From Oryzomonas sp. (GTDB lineage: Bacteria > Desulfobacterota > Desulfuromonadia > Geobacterales > Pseudopelobacteraceae): DNA of 64,000 nucleotides. The position numbers and the translations under genes were made by a program. The notes under the pieces are model-generated. The model was not told where the DNA came from, ran no database searches, and saw only the letters and a list, made by a program, of their open reading frames with translations. The stretch is from contig JARLHN010000016.1 in the NCBI GenBank assembly GCA_031292255.1, forward strand, positions 62,001 to 126,000. Reading direction: 5' to 3'. This document shows positions 11,367 to 20,510 of this stretch, in pieces; the first letter of the stretch is position 1; each line of letters opens with the position of its first letter.

Positions 11367-11586
11367 CAGGGCGGGCGCTTGGCGTAAAAGGACCAGCTTC
11401 TGCCTCAATTGCGGTGGAGAGCCGGCCGACAGCGCAGGTGCCAATATTAACAACACCAATGATTTCAAGGCATTATACAGAATAATCCTATTGGCGCATG
11501 AAATGTACTAGACAGTTTGGAAAAGTTCCTTAAAATTACGGGGAGCGAATATTTCCAGCAGCACAAACCAACAAGGAGAGATCATT

Positions 11587-11859
11587 ATGAAAAAGACCGT
11601 AATCGCCATGCTTGCAATCGCAGCTTTCGCCGGGACCGCTTTTGCCGCCGACGTCATGGAGTTTCCCGCATCCATGGGCAAGGTGACATTCCCCCACAAA
11701 ATGCATCAGGAGATGCTCAAGGATTGCAAAAAGTGCCATGAAGGCGCCCCCGGCAAGATTGCGGGATTCGGCAAGGAGTGGGCTCACAAGACCTGCAAGG
11801 GTTGCCACAGCGACATGGGCAAGGGCCCGACCTCCTGCAAGGGCTGCCACAAGTCGTAA
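11587..11859 (+). CDS. Triheme periplasmic cytochrome c7, PpcA family
   Basis: A 90-residue protein with a signal peptide (1-20, cleavage after AFA). Three CxxCH haem motifs (CKKCH, CKGCH, CKGCH) sit in the mature 70 residues. The extra His residues spaced through the N-terminal half (FPHKMHQ, WAHK) are the sixth ligands of bis-His haems. This is the size and haem spacing of the PpcA family of Geobacter, periplasmic carriers that pass electrons from the inner membrane toward outer-membrane conduits. It is Lys-rich, as these cytochromes are. It is monocistronic, with a hairpin terminator just downstream. Confidence 0.95.
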   Translation: MKKTVIAMLAIAAFAGTAFAADVMEFPASMGKVTFPHKMHQEMLKDCKKCHEGAPGKIAGFGKEWAHKTCKGCHSDMGKGPTSCKGCHKS

Positions 11860-11887
11860 CCGTTTGAACGGTTGACAAACATCATGA

Positions 11888-11921
11888 GAGGGCAGCATCG
11901 GAGCTGCCCTCTTCCCGTTTC
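11888..11921 (+). terminator. Terminator between the cytochrome c7 and MutY-like genes
   Basis: A perfect 9-bp stem (11888-11896 with 11903-11911) with a 6-base loop, followed by a pyrimidine-rich tract. It lies between two convergent genes and may serve both. Confidence 0.7.
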
Positions 11922-12786
11922 ATCCCCTGACAGCCACCCCCCTGCCGCGTTTGCCGAGAAATCCCTCGCGCTGCATGGCCTCAAGATTGCGCCTCACCGC
12001 CTCCGGTTCGGCCCCGAGCAGTTCGGCCAGCGCACCTGCCGTTATCCCCGGTTGTTCCAAGACCGCCCGCAACATGCGGCTGCGCAACTGGCGGTTCGAC
12101 CCCTCGAACCGTGACTGCCGGGCGTGGTGGGCGCTGCGGCGGCCGGGGTTGGGGTGGCTCTGCTTGAGCATCATGCCGAAATCCATCAGCGCATAATACC
12201 ATGTGCGAGGATCTCCCCTGTCGAGGGTCACCGCAACCAGGGGCATGATCTCCCGGTCCCCCACCTTGTCCCTGTTGTGAAAAAAGAAATGGATGAAAAC
12301 CGCGCGGATATTGGTCTCGATAAACGCCTCCGCCGTTCCGAATGCAAAGGCTGCCACGGCCCGTGCCGTGTACGGACCGATGCCTGGCAACGATTCCAGT
12401 TCCTCAATCGTGGCGGGGAATTGACCGGCAAAGCGCTCCATGATCTCCCCGGCGCACCGCTTGAGGGCCAGGGCTCGGCGGTTGTAGCCCAGCCCCTGCC
12501 AAACCCTCACTACGTGCGGCAGCGGTGCGCCGGCAAGATCGGAAAACGTGGGAAAGGCCGCCAAAAACTCGGCATACTTGGCCTTGACCCTTTCCACCTG
12601 GGTCTGTTGGAGCATGATCTCGGAGATCAGGATGCGATAGGGGTCGCGGGTCTCGCGCCACGGCATGGGGCGGGGGTTGGCGCGGTAATTTGCGATAATC
12701 GCCTTTTGAAAGGCCTTGACCGTTGCGGGGTCGAGGGTGCCGGTTTCATTGTAGCGACCGGTGAGATATTCAGGGCTCAAGTTCAA
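11920..12786 (-). CDS. MutY-like HhH-GPD DNA glycosylase without the Fe-S cluster
   Basis: A 288-residue relative of A/G-specific adenine glycosylase. The N-terminal PMPWRETRDPY and LISEIMLQQTQV segments, including the catalytic Glu of MutY, are intact. So is the helix-hairpin-helix LESLPGIGPYTARAVAAFAFG (about residues 118-138). Two things are odd. The position of the catalytic Asp in DGNVxRV reads FIETNIRAV, an Asp-to-Glu change. The four cluster-binding cysteines that should follow ALMDFG are absent. The C-terminus has a winged-helix-like segment in place of the MutT-like domain. Cluster-free MutY homologues are known. The exact substrate here is uncertain. The start is TTG by length; no ATG fits. 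Confidence 0.82.
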   Translation of the reverse strand: MNLSPEYLTGRYNETGTLDPATVKAFQKAIIANYRANPRPMPWRETRDPYRILISEIMLQQTQVERVKAKYAEFLAAFPTFSDLAGAPLPHVVRVWQGLGYNRRALALKRCAGEIMERFAGQFPATIEELESLPGIGPYTARAVAAFAFGTAEAFIETNIRAVFIHFFFHNRDKVGDREIMPLVAVTLDRGDPRTWYYALMDFGMMLKQSHPNPGRRSAHHARQSRFEGSNRQLRSRMLRAVLEQPGITAGALAELLGAEPEAVRRNLEAMQREGFLGKRGRGVAVRG

Positions 12787-12965
12787 ACTTCGATCCTATG
12801 ATCCAGGGAAAAGCATTTGCCACTGAGCGACAGAAATAAATATTGAACATGGTTAGGCACCATAGTGACCACATTTTCTTCACCATTCCCGATTTGCGAA
12901 AATGAAAAAAACTCCGTGATTTTCTCCGGGCCTCTGCGGCTCTGCGGCAAATTGATGTTAATGAT

Positions 12966-14993
12966 TCAACGCAGCGCCAGTTCCATCTCTTCCAGCCGTT
13001 TGATCCGATCCCGCAGGACGGTGGCGTTTTCAAAATCAAGCTCCTTGGCCGCCGCCAGCATCTCCTTGCGCAGCTTCCTGACCAGTTTGGGAATCTCCTT
13101 GGGCGCCACGTACTCCTCGGCCGTCTCGGCCACGCCGCCCGCCGGGGTGTAGTAATCCTTCTCCTCAATGGAGTCCAGGATCGTGCGCATCCCCTTTTTG
13201 ATCGTCTCGGGGGTGATGCCGAACTCCTGGTTATAGGCCAGTTGCTTGACTCGGCGGCGCTCGGTCTCGTCGAGGCAGGCCTGAATGGAACGGGTCACGG
13301 TATCGGCGTACATCAGCACCCGGCCGCCGACATTGCGGGCAGCCCGTCCGCAGGTCTGGATCAGGGAGCGTGCGGAACGGAGAAACCCTTCCTTGTCGGC
13401 GTCCAGGATGGCCACCAACGAGACCTCCGGCAGGTCCAGCCCCTCCCGCAGCAGGTTGATTCCTACCAACACGTCGAATTCTCCCAACCTGAGATCGCGC
13501 AGGATCTGCATCCGCTCGATGGTGTCGATGTCCGAGTGCAGGTAGCGCACCCTGACCCCCAGTTCCCGGTAATAGTTGGTCAATTCCTCGGCCATGCGCT
13601 TGGTCAGGGTGGTCACCAGTACCCGCTCCCCCTTGGCCACAGTCTCTCTGACCTCGTGGAGGAGATCATCCACCTGGCCGTACCCCCCGGGGGATTGAGA
13701 GGGGCTAACCGTCACCGGCCGAATCTCGATCTTCGGGTCCACCAACCCGGTGGGACGTATGACCTGCTCCACGAAGACGCCGCCGCTCCGCTCCATTTCG
13801 AAATCGGCCGGCGTGGCCGAGACATATACCGCCTGGCGGATACGCTTTTCGAACTCCTGGAAGTTGAGCGGCCGGTTGTCCAGGGCTGCCGGCAGGCGGA
13901 ATCCGTACTGCACCAGTGTCTCCTTGCGGCTGCGGTCCCCCCGGTACATGCCTCCCACCTGGGGTATGGTAATGTGGGATTCGTCCACGAAAAGCACGAA
14001 ATCCTCGGGGAAATAATCGATCAGGGTGTAGGGGGGCTCCCCCTCCCTGCGTCCGTCGAAATAGCGGGAATAGTTCTCGATCCCCTGGCAGAAGCCCATT
14101 TCCTCCATCATCTCGATGTCGAAGAAGGTGCGCTGCTCGATACGCTGGGCCTCCAGCAGCATGTTCCGCTCCCGGAAATAGCGGATGCGTTCACCCAGGT
14201 CCACGCGAACCTGCTCCACCGCCTTTTCCAGGGTCTCGCGGGTGGAAACGTAATGGGAAGCCGGGTAGATGGCGCATTTGGGCAGCTTCTGAAGCACCAC
14301 CCCCCGCAGCGGGTCGATCTCGCTGATCGCCTCCACCTCGTCGCCAAAAAACTCGATACGCAGCGCCTTTTCGCTGTCGTAGGCCGGGAAGATCTCCACC
14401 ACGTCGCCCCGCACCCGAAAAGCGCCGCGATGGAAATCCACGTCATTGCGTTCGTACTGGATCTCCACCAGCTTTTTCAGCAGGGTGTCGCGGCCGTAAT
14501 TCTCCCCCTGGTGGAAAAAGATATGCAGGCTGGCGTAGGCCTCGGGCGAACCGATGCCGTAGATGCAGGAGACCGAGGCCACGATGATCACGTCGCGCCG
14601 GGTCAGGAGACTGCGGGTGGCCGAGTGGCGCATCTTGTCGATTTCGTCGTTGATCGAGGAGTCCTTCTCGATGAAGGTGTCGGTGGTGGGGAGGTAGGCT
14701 TCCGGCTGGAAATAATCGTAGTAGGAGACAAAGTATTCCACGGCATTGTCCGGAAAGAGTTCCTTGAACTCGCCATAGAGCTGGGCAGCCAGGGTCTTGT
14801 TGGGGGCCAGCACCAGGGCCGGCCGGCCGGTCCGGGCGATGACGTTGGCCACGGTGAAGGTCTTGCCCGAACCGGTCACCCCCAGCAACACCTGGTGCCG
14901 GTCGCCGCGCTCGACCCCTTCGACCAGTTCGGCAATGGCCTGGGGTTGGTCGCCGCGGGGGATGTAGGGAGTGGTCAGATTGAATATCGACAT
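12966..14993 (-). CDS. uvrB: Excinuclease ABC subunit B
   Basis: A 675-residue damage-recognition helicase of nucleotide excision repair. Walker A is [10 protein letters not shown] near residue 40. The beta-hairpin region [10 protein letters not shown] that clamps the damaged strand is intact, as are the DEAD-like box VDESH and motif [15 protein letters not shown] domain forms the last 35 residues ([16 protein letters not shown]), which bind UvrA/UvrC. The length is typical. It lies alone on the minus strand between gltX and the MutY-like gene. The ribosome site is weak (CGGAAT). Confidence 0.97.
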   Translation of the reverse strand: MSIFNLTTPYIPRGDQPQAIAELVEGVERGDRHQVLLGVTGSGKTFTVANVIARTGRPALVLAPNKTLAAQLYGEFKELFPDNAVEYFVSYYDYFQPEAYLPTTDTFIEKDSSINDEIDKMRHSATRSLLTRRDVIIVASVSCIYGIGSPEAYASLHIFFHQGENYGRDTLLKKLVEIQYERNDVDFHRGAFRVRGDVVEIFPAYDSEKALRIEFFGDEVEAISEIDPLRGVVLQKLPKCAIYPASHYVSTRETLEKAVEQVRVDLGERIRYFRERNMLLEAQRIEQRTFFDIEMMEEMGFCQGIENYSRYFDGRREGEPPYTLIDYFPEDFVLFVDESHITIPQVGGMYRGDRSRKETLVQYGFRLPAALDNRPLNFQEFEKRIRQAVYVSATPADFEMERSGGVFVEQVIRPTGLVDPKIEIRPVTVSPSQSPGGYGQVDDLLHEVRETVAKGERVLVTTLTKRMAEELTNYYRELGVRVRYLHSDIDTIERMQILRDLRLGEFDVLVGINLLREGLDLPEVSLVAILDADKEGFLRSARSLIQTCGRAARNVGGRVLMYADTVTRSIQACLDETERRRVKQLAYNQEFGITPETIKKGMRTILDSIEEKDYYTPAGGVAETAEEYVAPKEIPKLVRKLRKEMLAAAKELDFENATVLRDRIKRLEEMELALR

Positions 14994-15036
14994 GTCGTTA
15001 TTCCGCGATTTTCATCAGCTTTCGGTAGTAGGTCCA

Positions 15037-15071
15037 ACTCATTTGGAGACGCAGTGCGTCTCCAAATGAGT
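15037..15071. repeat. Near-perfect 35-base palindrome upstream of uvrB
   Basis: A 17-bp arm (15037-15053) and its exact complement (15055-15071) are separated by a single base. It lies in the 139-base gap between gltX and uvrB. No T-run follows on either strand, so it does not look like a standard terminator. It could be a protein-binding operator, a cruciform site or a processing site. Confidence 0.7.
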
Positions 15072-15132
15072 ATGCCTGATAAACCAGCGGATGTTACAGA
15101 GGTTGTGGAATAATCGAACCCCTTGCCGAATG

Positions 15133-16533
15133 CTATGCAGCCACGCTCCCGCGCGCCCTGGCAATCCGTCTGACGGTCTCGTCGATCCCCAGGGTCACGA
15201 CGATCTCGCCGATGCCGGGGGCCTGGGTGCCGCCCGACAGGGCGATGCGCACCGGCTGCCCCACCTGGCCCATCTTCCATCCCTTGTCGGCGCAGATCTC
15301 CTTGAACAGGGCGTCGATCTCCGCGGCCGTGGCGACGCCGGCAGTCGCCAGCTTGTCGGCCACCGCGTCGAAGACCGCCCGCAGGTGTTCCTTGTCAAAC
15401 TTGGCCAACGCAGCCTCGTCGTAGGAATCAGGGGCCTTGAAAAAGAACACGGCCCGATCGGCCATCTCCTCCAGGGTCTGGGCCCGCTCCTGGAGCGTTT
15501 TTACCACCGCGGCCATCTCCGGGCCGCCCTGCGGGTCTATGCCGCGTTTCGCCAGATGGGGCGCCAGCAGCCCGGCCAGCCGGAGCGGATCGCCGTTCTT
15601 GATGTAATGGGCATTCAGCCACAATAATTTATCCGTATTGAACACACTGGCGGACCGACCTATGTTGTTGATGTCGAACTTTTGAATCATCTCTTCGCGG
15701 CTGAAGATTTCATCGTCACCGTGGCTCCACCCCAGACGCACCAGATAGTTGAGCAGCGCCTCGGGCAGAAAGCCCATGTCGCGGTAGGCCATCACGCTGG
15801 TGGCGCCGTGGCGCTTGGAGAGACGGGCCTTGTCGTCCCCCAGGATCATGGGCACATGGGCGAACCTGGGTACCGGAAAGCCAAGGGCCTCGTAAAGCTG
15901 GATCTGGCGCGGGGTATTGTTGACATGGTCGTCGCCGCGGATCACAGTGGTGATCTTCATGATGGCGTCGTCGATCACGACGCAGAAGTTGTAGGTCGGC
16001 GTGCCGTCGCTGCGCTGGATGATCAGGTCGTCCAACTCTTCGGCCGGGAAAGCGATGCGCCCCTTGATCAGGTCGTCAAAGGCCACCTCGCCTGCCTGCG
16101 GGGCGCGGAAGCGGACCACGAACGGCCTGTCGGCCGGCTGTTCGTCCCGTTCGCGGCAGGTGCCGTCATACTTGGGCTTGCGTCCCTCCTTCATGGCCTG
16201 TTCGCGCTTGGCCTCCAACTCCTCGGCAGTACAGTAGCATTTGTAGGCCTTGCCCCCCTCCAGCAGTTTTTGGACATAGCCCCGGTAAAGGTCGAAGTTT
16301 TCGGTCTGGTAAAAGGGTCCCTCGTCCCAGTTCAACCCAAGCCATTCCATGGCCTGCAGGATGGCGTCGATAGAGGCCTGGGTAGAGCGTTCAACGTCCG
16401 TGTCCTCAATGCGCAGGATGAAGGTGCCACCCAGTTTTCTGGCCAGTAGCCAGTTGAACAGGGCGGTACGTGCTCCCCCCACATGGAGGTAGCCGGTGGG
16501 GCTGGGTGCGAAACGGACGCGCAGGTCGGACAT
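15133..16533 (-). CDS. gltX: Glutamate-tRNA ligase
   Basis: A 466-residue class I aminoacyl-tRNA synthetase. The HIGH-type signature is [14 protein letters not shown] near the N-terminus and the KMSKS-type signature is [10 protein letters not shown] near residue 240. The zinc-binding region is reduced to [16 protein letters not shown]. The C-terminal anticodon-binding helices are complete. AAGGAG precedes the ATG. It charges tRNA-Glu, and in many bacteria lacking GlnRS it also charges tRNA-Gln, with GatCAB correcting the product. Which applies cannot be told from this window. Confidence 0.97.
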   Translation of the reverse strand: MSDLRVRFAPSPTGYLHVGGARTALFNWLLARKLGGTFILRIEDTDVERSTQASIDAILQAMEWLGLNWDEGPFYQTENFDLYRGYVQKLLEGGKAYKCYCTAEELEAKREQAMKEGRKPKYDGTCRERDEQPADRPFVVRFRAPQAGEVAFDDLIKGRIAFPAEELDDLIIQRSDGTPTYNFCVVIDDAIMKITTVIRGDDHVNNTPRQIQLYEALGFPVPRFAHVPMILGDDKARLSKRHGATSVMAYRDMGFLPEALLNYLVRLGWSHGDDEIFSREEMIQKFDINNIGRSASVFNTDKLLWLNAHYIKNGDPLRLAGLLAPHLAKRGIDPQGGPEMAAVVKTLQERAQTLEEMADRAVFFFKAPDSYDEAALAKFDKEHLRAVFDAVADKLATAGVATAAEIDALFKEICADKGWKMGQVGQPVRIALSGGTQAPGIGEIVVTLGIDETVRRIARARGSVAA

Positions 16534-16571
16534 GTTGAATCTCCTTCATGAGTTAGTACGAACAGAAGAAT

Positions 16572-16743
16572 CATCCTAATAAAAGCATCAGCACCACAAA
16601 GACACAAAGAACACGAAGTAAAATCAGTTAGTTGCCTTACCAAAGCCATTCATCAATTTGGTTCGAGTCTTTATTTCCATAAGCATTTGAACTTCTTTGT
16701 GCCCTTTGTGTCTTTGTGGTGATTAACTGTCGTTTTAAGGATG
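16572..16743. repeat. MITE-like element, family B, copy 1
   Basis: A gene-free element of about 172 bases. It has a perfect 18-bp inverted repeat (16592-16609 with 16704-16721, 94-base centre) and related outer ends (catcctaat at the left, taaggatg at the right). The same element occurs in opposite orientation at 62605-62776, with roughly nine in ten bases shared by eye. It fills most of the gap 16534-16798 between gltX and the thiE fusion. Confidence 0.8.
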
Positions 16744-16798
16744 ATGTTTTTGCGGGCTGTCACTATAGCACCGCCGGACGGTATGAAAAAGCACTTTT

Positions 16799-18355
16799 CT
16801 AGCCGGCCAGATAGCCCTGCCAGGTGCCGCGCCGCCGCAGTTCGTTGACCACCGCGAACCACATCTGGTTGTTCTTCAATCCCCATTGCGGCGCAACCCT
16901 TATCGCCAGCGGCGCCGAGCCGTACAGCCGCTGAACCGTGACGCGGGCCGGCAGCCGCTCCAAAAAATCAGCGGCCGTGGCCACGTATCCTTCCAGCGTG
17001 AGCGGTACGAACTCGCCGCGGCGGTACATGGCAGCCAATTCGGTTCCTTCGACGGCGTGGAGTTGATGGAGCTTGACCGAGTCGATCGGCAGCGAGGCGA
17101 TCAGTTCTGCATTTTTGAGGAATTCTTCCGGCCGGTCACCGGGAAAGCCGTGGATCAGATGGGCGCAAATATCGAAATTCCGTGCCGCCGACCGTTTCAC
17201 GGCCCCGACGAAATCATCCACGGTATGGCCGCGGTTGATCCGTTCCAGAATGGCGTCGTCTCCGGATTGCAGCCCCAGCTCCAGGCAGACATACCGGTCC
17301 CGGGCGATTTCCGTCAACAATTCCAGCGCTTCGCCGCTCAGGGAATCGGGCCGGGTGCCGACCGAAATGCCGACCACATCGGGATGGGCCAGGGCGCGGC
17401 GGTAGAGATCGGCCAGCACATCGGCGGAAGCGTAGGTGTTGGTGTATTTCTGGAAATAGACGATGAACTTCTCCGAACCGAGACGTTGCCGATGATAGGA
17501 CATGCCCGCAGTGAGCTGGTCTTCCAGCGGAATGATCGGCTGGGTATCCCTGGGGGAGAAGGAGACGTTGTTGCAGTAGATGCAGCCGCCGGTCCCCTTG
17601 CTGCCGTCCCGGTTGGGACAGGTGAAACCGGCATCCACGTTGACCTTGCTGACCCGGCAGCCGAAGCGCCGCCGCAGGTAATGACCGTAGGAGTTTATGC
17701 GCAGCTCGTGATGGACGGCGGACGGTTGCGCCTCCCCCATGCCTGCCAGGATTTCCCGCACGGCACGGCCGGGGTCGGGGGCGGCGCTGACGGCCGAGAT
17801 CAGGGCCACGCGGTTACAGCCGGCCTCCCGGATGGCGGGCATGTTGCCAGGCTTCACGCCGCCGAGGGCAAACACCGGGATCGGCAGGGCCTCCACCGCC
17901 CGCTTCAAGGCCTCACACCCCAGCGGCTCCCCATAGACGGCCTTGGATGGGGTCGCAAAAACCGGGCCGAAGGTGATGAAGTCGGCACCGCCGCGCACCG
18001 CGTGGCGCGCCTCCTCCAGACCATGGCAGGAATAGCCGATCACCATGTTCTTGCCGCACTGCCGGCGCACCTCGCCCACCGCTGCGGAGGCCGCCCCCAG
18101 ATGGACGCCGTCGGCCCCAACGGCCAGGGCCACATCGACCCGGCCGTTGATGAAGAGCCGTGCCCCGAACTCCCTGGTCACGCCCCTGAGCGTCCGGGCA
18201 AGCTCGACGTATTCATCATCCGCCAGATCCTTTTCCCGCAGTTGCACGGCGCGCACCCCGCCGGCCAGGGCGGCGCGCACCACGTCCTGCAGCGGCCGGC
18301 CGGCGGTCTGGGTGCGGTCGGTAATCAGGTACAGGGAAAAATCAACGGGTTTCAT
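16799..18355 (-). CDS. Fusion of thiamine-phosphate synthase (ThiE) with a TIGR01212-type radical SAM protein
   Basis: About 518 residues in one unbroken frame. Residues 1 to about 205 are ThiE: YLITDR, VQLREKDL, INGRVDVALAVGADGVHLG, FITFGPVFATPSK and FALGGVKPGN. ThiE joins the thiazole and pyrimidine halves of thiamine. From about residue 215 on it is a YhcC/TIGR01212 radical SAM protein with DAGFTCPNRDGSKGTGGCIYCNN, which supplies the cluster cysteines, and LELGLQSGDDAILERINRGH. A Met (MGEAQP) falls at the domain junction, so internal initiation is possible. The operon runs thiS, thiG, then this gene, under a TPP riboswitch. The ATG at 18355 starts the family N-terminus; the frame is open to a TTG at 18379. 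Confidence 0.88.
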   Translation of the reverse strand: MKPVDFSLYLITDRTQTAGRPLQDVVRAALAGGVRAVQLREKDLADDEYVELARTLRGVTREFGARLFINGRVDVALAVGADGVHLGAASAAVGEVRRQCGKNMVIGYSCHGLEEARHAVRGGADFITFGPVFATPSKAVYGEPLGCEALKRAVEALPIPVFALGGVKPGNMPAIREAGCNRVALISAVSAAPDPGRAVREILAGMGEAQPSAVHHELRINSYGHYLRRRFGCRVSKVNVDAGFTCPNRDGSKGTGGCIYCNNVSFSPRDTQPIIPLEDQLTAGMSYHRQRLGSEKFIVYFQKYTNTYASADVLADLYRRALAHPDVVGISVGTRPDSLSGEALELLTEIARDRYVCLELGLQSGDDAILERINRGHTVDDFVGAVKRSAARNFDICAHLIHGFPGDRPEEFLKNAELIASLPIDSVKLHQLHAVEGTELAAMYRRGEFVPLTLEGYVATAADFLERLPARVTVQRLYGSAPLAIRVAPQWGLKNNQMWFAVVNELRRRGTWQGYLAG

Positions 18356-18400
18356 GGGGACATGGTGAGCGTACGACAAAGATCATCGGGGCGCACTAAT

Positions 18401-18568
18401 ACCTTGTAACACTTAATATTCCGTAAACGTCCCCCCTTCCTTGACGGGAGGGGGTTAGGGGATGGGTGAAGCCGCAACTGAGTACATTCCATGGCGACCT
18501 TCCCCACCCTGACCCTCCCCCGCAAGGGGGGAGGGGATCTTATCGGTTAACGAAATGTGTTACAAGGC
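18401..18568. repeat. Inverted-repeat element between thiG and the thiE fusion, family D
   Basis: About 168 bases with ends accttgtaacac (18401-18412) and gtgttacaaggc (18557-18568), complementary over 11 bases. Inside are facing G-rich and C-rich runs (about 18431-18460 and 18501-18536) that can also pair. The run type is repeated near 29.9 and 31.4 kb. It carries no gene and splits the thiamine operon. Confidence 0.55.
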
Positions 18569-18608
18569 ACCAGCGTGCACCCCTGGGTAAATGGCAATGG
18601 AATCGGTA

Positions 18609-19388
18609 TTAGGCAATCATGCCGTCCAACGGGCTGGAGGCGTTTGCATAGAGCTTGCGGGGAATCCGTCCCGCCTTGTAGGAAAGCCGGCCCGCCTCCA
18701 CGGCCAGCCTCATGGCGCGGGCCATGGCAATCGGGTCCTGGGCCCCGGCAATGGCGGTGTTCATGAGCACGCCGGCACAACCCAACTCCATGGCGATGGC
18801 CGCATCGGAAGCCGAGCCGACCCCGGCGTCCACGATCACCGGAATCCGGACCGACTCCAGAATGATCCTGATATTATAGGGATTACGGATGCCCAGGCCG
18901 CTGCCGATGGGTGCCCCCAGCGGCATGACCGCTGCGCAACCGATATCCTCCAGCTTGCGGCACATGATCACGTCGTCGCTGGTGTAGGGGAGTACCGTGA
19001 ACCCCTCCTTGACCAGGATCCTGGCGGCCTTGAGCAGTTCTTCGTTGTCCGGGAAGAGGGTCTTCTCGTCTCCCAGCACCTCAAGCTTGACGAAATCCGA
19101 CATGCCCGCCTCGCGGGCCAGGCGGCAGGTGCGCACGGCGTCGTCGGCCGTATAGCAGCCGGCGGTGTTGGGAAGCAGGGTGTATTTCCCGGGGTCGATA
19201 TAGTCCAGGAGTGATTCCTTGCTCCGGTCCAGGTTGACCCGCCGCACCGCCACGGTGATAATCTCGGCGCCCGAGGCCTCCAGAGCCTCGGCCGTCTGTT
19301 GGAAGCTGGCGTACTTGCCGGTCCCAACCATCAGGCGGGAAGTGAACTCGCGGCCGGCGATCGTCCATGTATCGTTTTGAGTTGTCAT
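18609..19388 (-). CDS. thiG: Thiazole synthase
   Basis: A 259-residue TIM-barrel enzyme. It builds the thiazole phosphate of thiamine from deoxyxylulose 5-phosphate, dehydroglycine and ThiS thiocarboxylate. Family segments are [31 protein letters not shown] (the Lys and Asn region around the substrate), [14 protein letters not shown], and [20 protein letters not shown] near the phosphate site. The ATG at 19388 with AAGGAG in front is preferred over the longer upstream frame, which overlaps thiS. It is second in the TPP-riboswitch operon. A repeat element separates it from the thiE fusion. Confidence 0.97.
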   Translation of the reverse strand: MTTQNDTWTIAGREFTSRLMVGTGKYASFQQTAEALEASGAEIITVAVRRVNLDRSKESLLDYIDPGKYTLLPNTAGCYTADDAVRTCRLAREAGMSDFVKLEVLGDEKTLFPDNEELLKAARILVKEGFTVLPYTSDDVIMCRKLEDIGCAAVMPLGAPIGSGLGIRNPYNIRIILESVRIPVIVDAGVGSASDAAIAMELGCAGVLMNTAIAGAQDPIAMARAMRLAVEAGRLSYKAGRIPRKLYANASSPLDGMIA

Positions 19389-19479
19389 GGCAAAATTTCT
19401 CCTTGTGCAACAAAGTGCTGGCTTCAGGCAACGGGGTTCCGGCGCACGGTTTCCCTCCGCCGTAACCTCTGCCCGCTCC

Positions 19480-19680
19480 TCATCCACCGCCCACGAAATG
19501 GACTATCTCTATCCTGTCTCCATCCGACAGTCCATGGCCGTCATAGGCTGTCTTGGGAACGATATCGAGATTGACCTCCACCGCCACCCGCTCACGCTGG
19601 AGTTTCAGATGCTCCAGGAGCCCGGCGACCGTACTGCCCTCATCGATGTCGATTGCCTCGCCATTCAGTGTTATGCGCAT
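19480..19680 (-). CDS. thiS: Sulfur carrier protein ThiS
   Basis: A 66-residue ubiquitin-fold protein ending in VGGG, so it has the C-terminal Gly-Gly on which ThiF forms the adenylate and then the thiocarboxylate used by ThiG. MRITLNGE at the start and the [11 protein letters not shown] helix are typical. GGAGAG precedes the ATG. It is the first gene after the TPP riboswitch and its terminator. ThiF, ThiH/ThiO and ThiC are not in the window. Confidence 0.95.
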   Translation of the reverse strand: MRITLNGEAIDIDEGSTVAGLLEHLKLQRERVAVEVNLDIVPKTAYDGHGLSDGDRIEIVHFVGGG

Positions 19681-19834
19681 GTTTTCTCTCCGTAGCGTCC
19701 TGTGCGGTTACTTCATTCCTTGTAATCCCCGTTCTTTTTGCCCCTGGCTGCGTTACGGCTCCTTGGCGGCTGTCGCCGCGCCTTGCTCCCACGGAATTAC
19801 TGCGGCGAACCAACCGCACTGGACACTAAAACGC

Positions 19835-19855
19835 AAAAAGCCGCGGAAGCGGCCT
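19835..19855 (-). terminator. Expression-platform terminator of the TPP riboswitch
   Basis: On the minus strand a GCCGC/GCGGC hairpin (19840-19853) is followed by a run of T. It lies between the riboswitch aptamer and thiS, so thiamine pyrophosphate binding probably acts by stopping transcription. Confidence 0.7.
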
Positions 19856-19867
19856 GGAACATCGGGA

Positions 19868-19960
19868 TGTTTGCGCTTCCCTACGCCGGCATTACCCGGA
19901 TCAGGTACTAAGGGTCGCGGCGCGACGCCGCTCTCAGTCGAAACTCCCCCAGCGTTTACA
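19868..19960 (-). promoter_or_regulatory. TPP riboswitch (THI element)
   Basis: Read on the minus strand it carries the thi-box landmarks: GGGGGAG, CTGAGAG, a variable GC-rich stem, then ACCTGATCCGGGTAATGCCGG and GTAGGGAAGCG, here cited in pieces. It lies about 190 bases upstream of thiS. It will repress the thiamine operon when TPP is plentiful. The remainder of 19681-20125 holds no gene. Confidence 0.95.
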
Positions 19961-20125
19961 TTAACCTAGTGTATTGGCGCGGGTCTGTCAATTAATTTAT
20001 TCCTTCACAGCGACGGGAATAAAAAACCAAAGGCCGCATATTTTCGAATCTTCACCCTGTCCGCAGTTTTGTGGTATAGTCCATGGCGTTTTCGTTGCGC
20101 AATAAGTCTTCAGTTTGAGGGTCTG

Positions 20126-20452
20126 ATGACCGAAAAGAGAAGTATACTACGTTTGAAAAAGCGCTTGACCATCCGTTTCGGCCTAAATGACGCAAACCGC
20201 ATGGCATTCAGCGAGGACATATCAACGACCGGCATGTTCATCAAAACCGCCAATGTATGCCCGCCCAACAGCAGAATCAAAATCGAGTTCACCGTTGACA
20301 ATCACCTGATTCAGGCTGAGGCGCGGGTCATGTGGGCAAAGAAGGTGCCGCAGAATCTCTTCCATCTGGTCAAAAAGAGCGGCATGGGGATACGGTTTCT
20401 GCGTTTCCAGGCCGGTGAAGATCACTTCCGGCGTTTTTTCGAGGCGACATGA
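20126..20452 (+). CDS. PilZ-domain protein
   Basis: A 108-residue single-domain PilZ protein. The c-di-GMP-binding motifs are present as RLKKR (RxxxR, about residues 8-12) followed by EDISTTGMFI (D/NxSxxG, about 31-40). It would act as a cytoplasmic c-di-GMP receptor. The ATG at 20126 follows TTGAGGG. A longer frame to 20069 exists but has no domain content. It sits 58 bases upstream of the DRTGG/AAA ATPase gene and near flbD-motAB, so a role in motility control is possible (inference from position). Confidence 0.8.
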   Translation: MTEKRSILRLKKRLTIRFGLNDANRMAFSEDISTTGMFIKTANVCPPNSRIKIEFTVDNHLIQAEARVMWAKKVPQNLFHLVKKSGMGIRFLRFQAGEDHFRRFFEAT

Positions 20453-20510
20453 CCAAAGCCGATGGCAGGCAGTCGAAGTGATGTGATTTGGGGAGGATGG
20501 GGGTACATAC

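Noticed and set aside
13242..15113. A 623-codon open frame on the plus strand
   Set aside because: Antisense to uvrB; low-complexity His/Gly/Val-rich translation typical of a shadow frame.
18430..18540. Alternating G-runs and C-runs considered as a short repeat array
   Set aside because: No unit of constant length with spacers; they pair as part of one inverted-repeat element, so not a CRISPR array.
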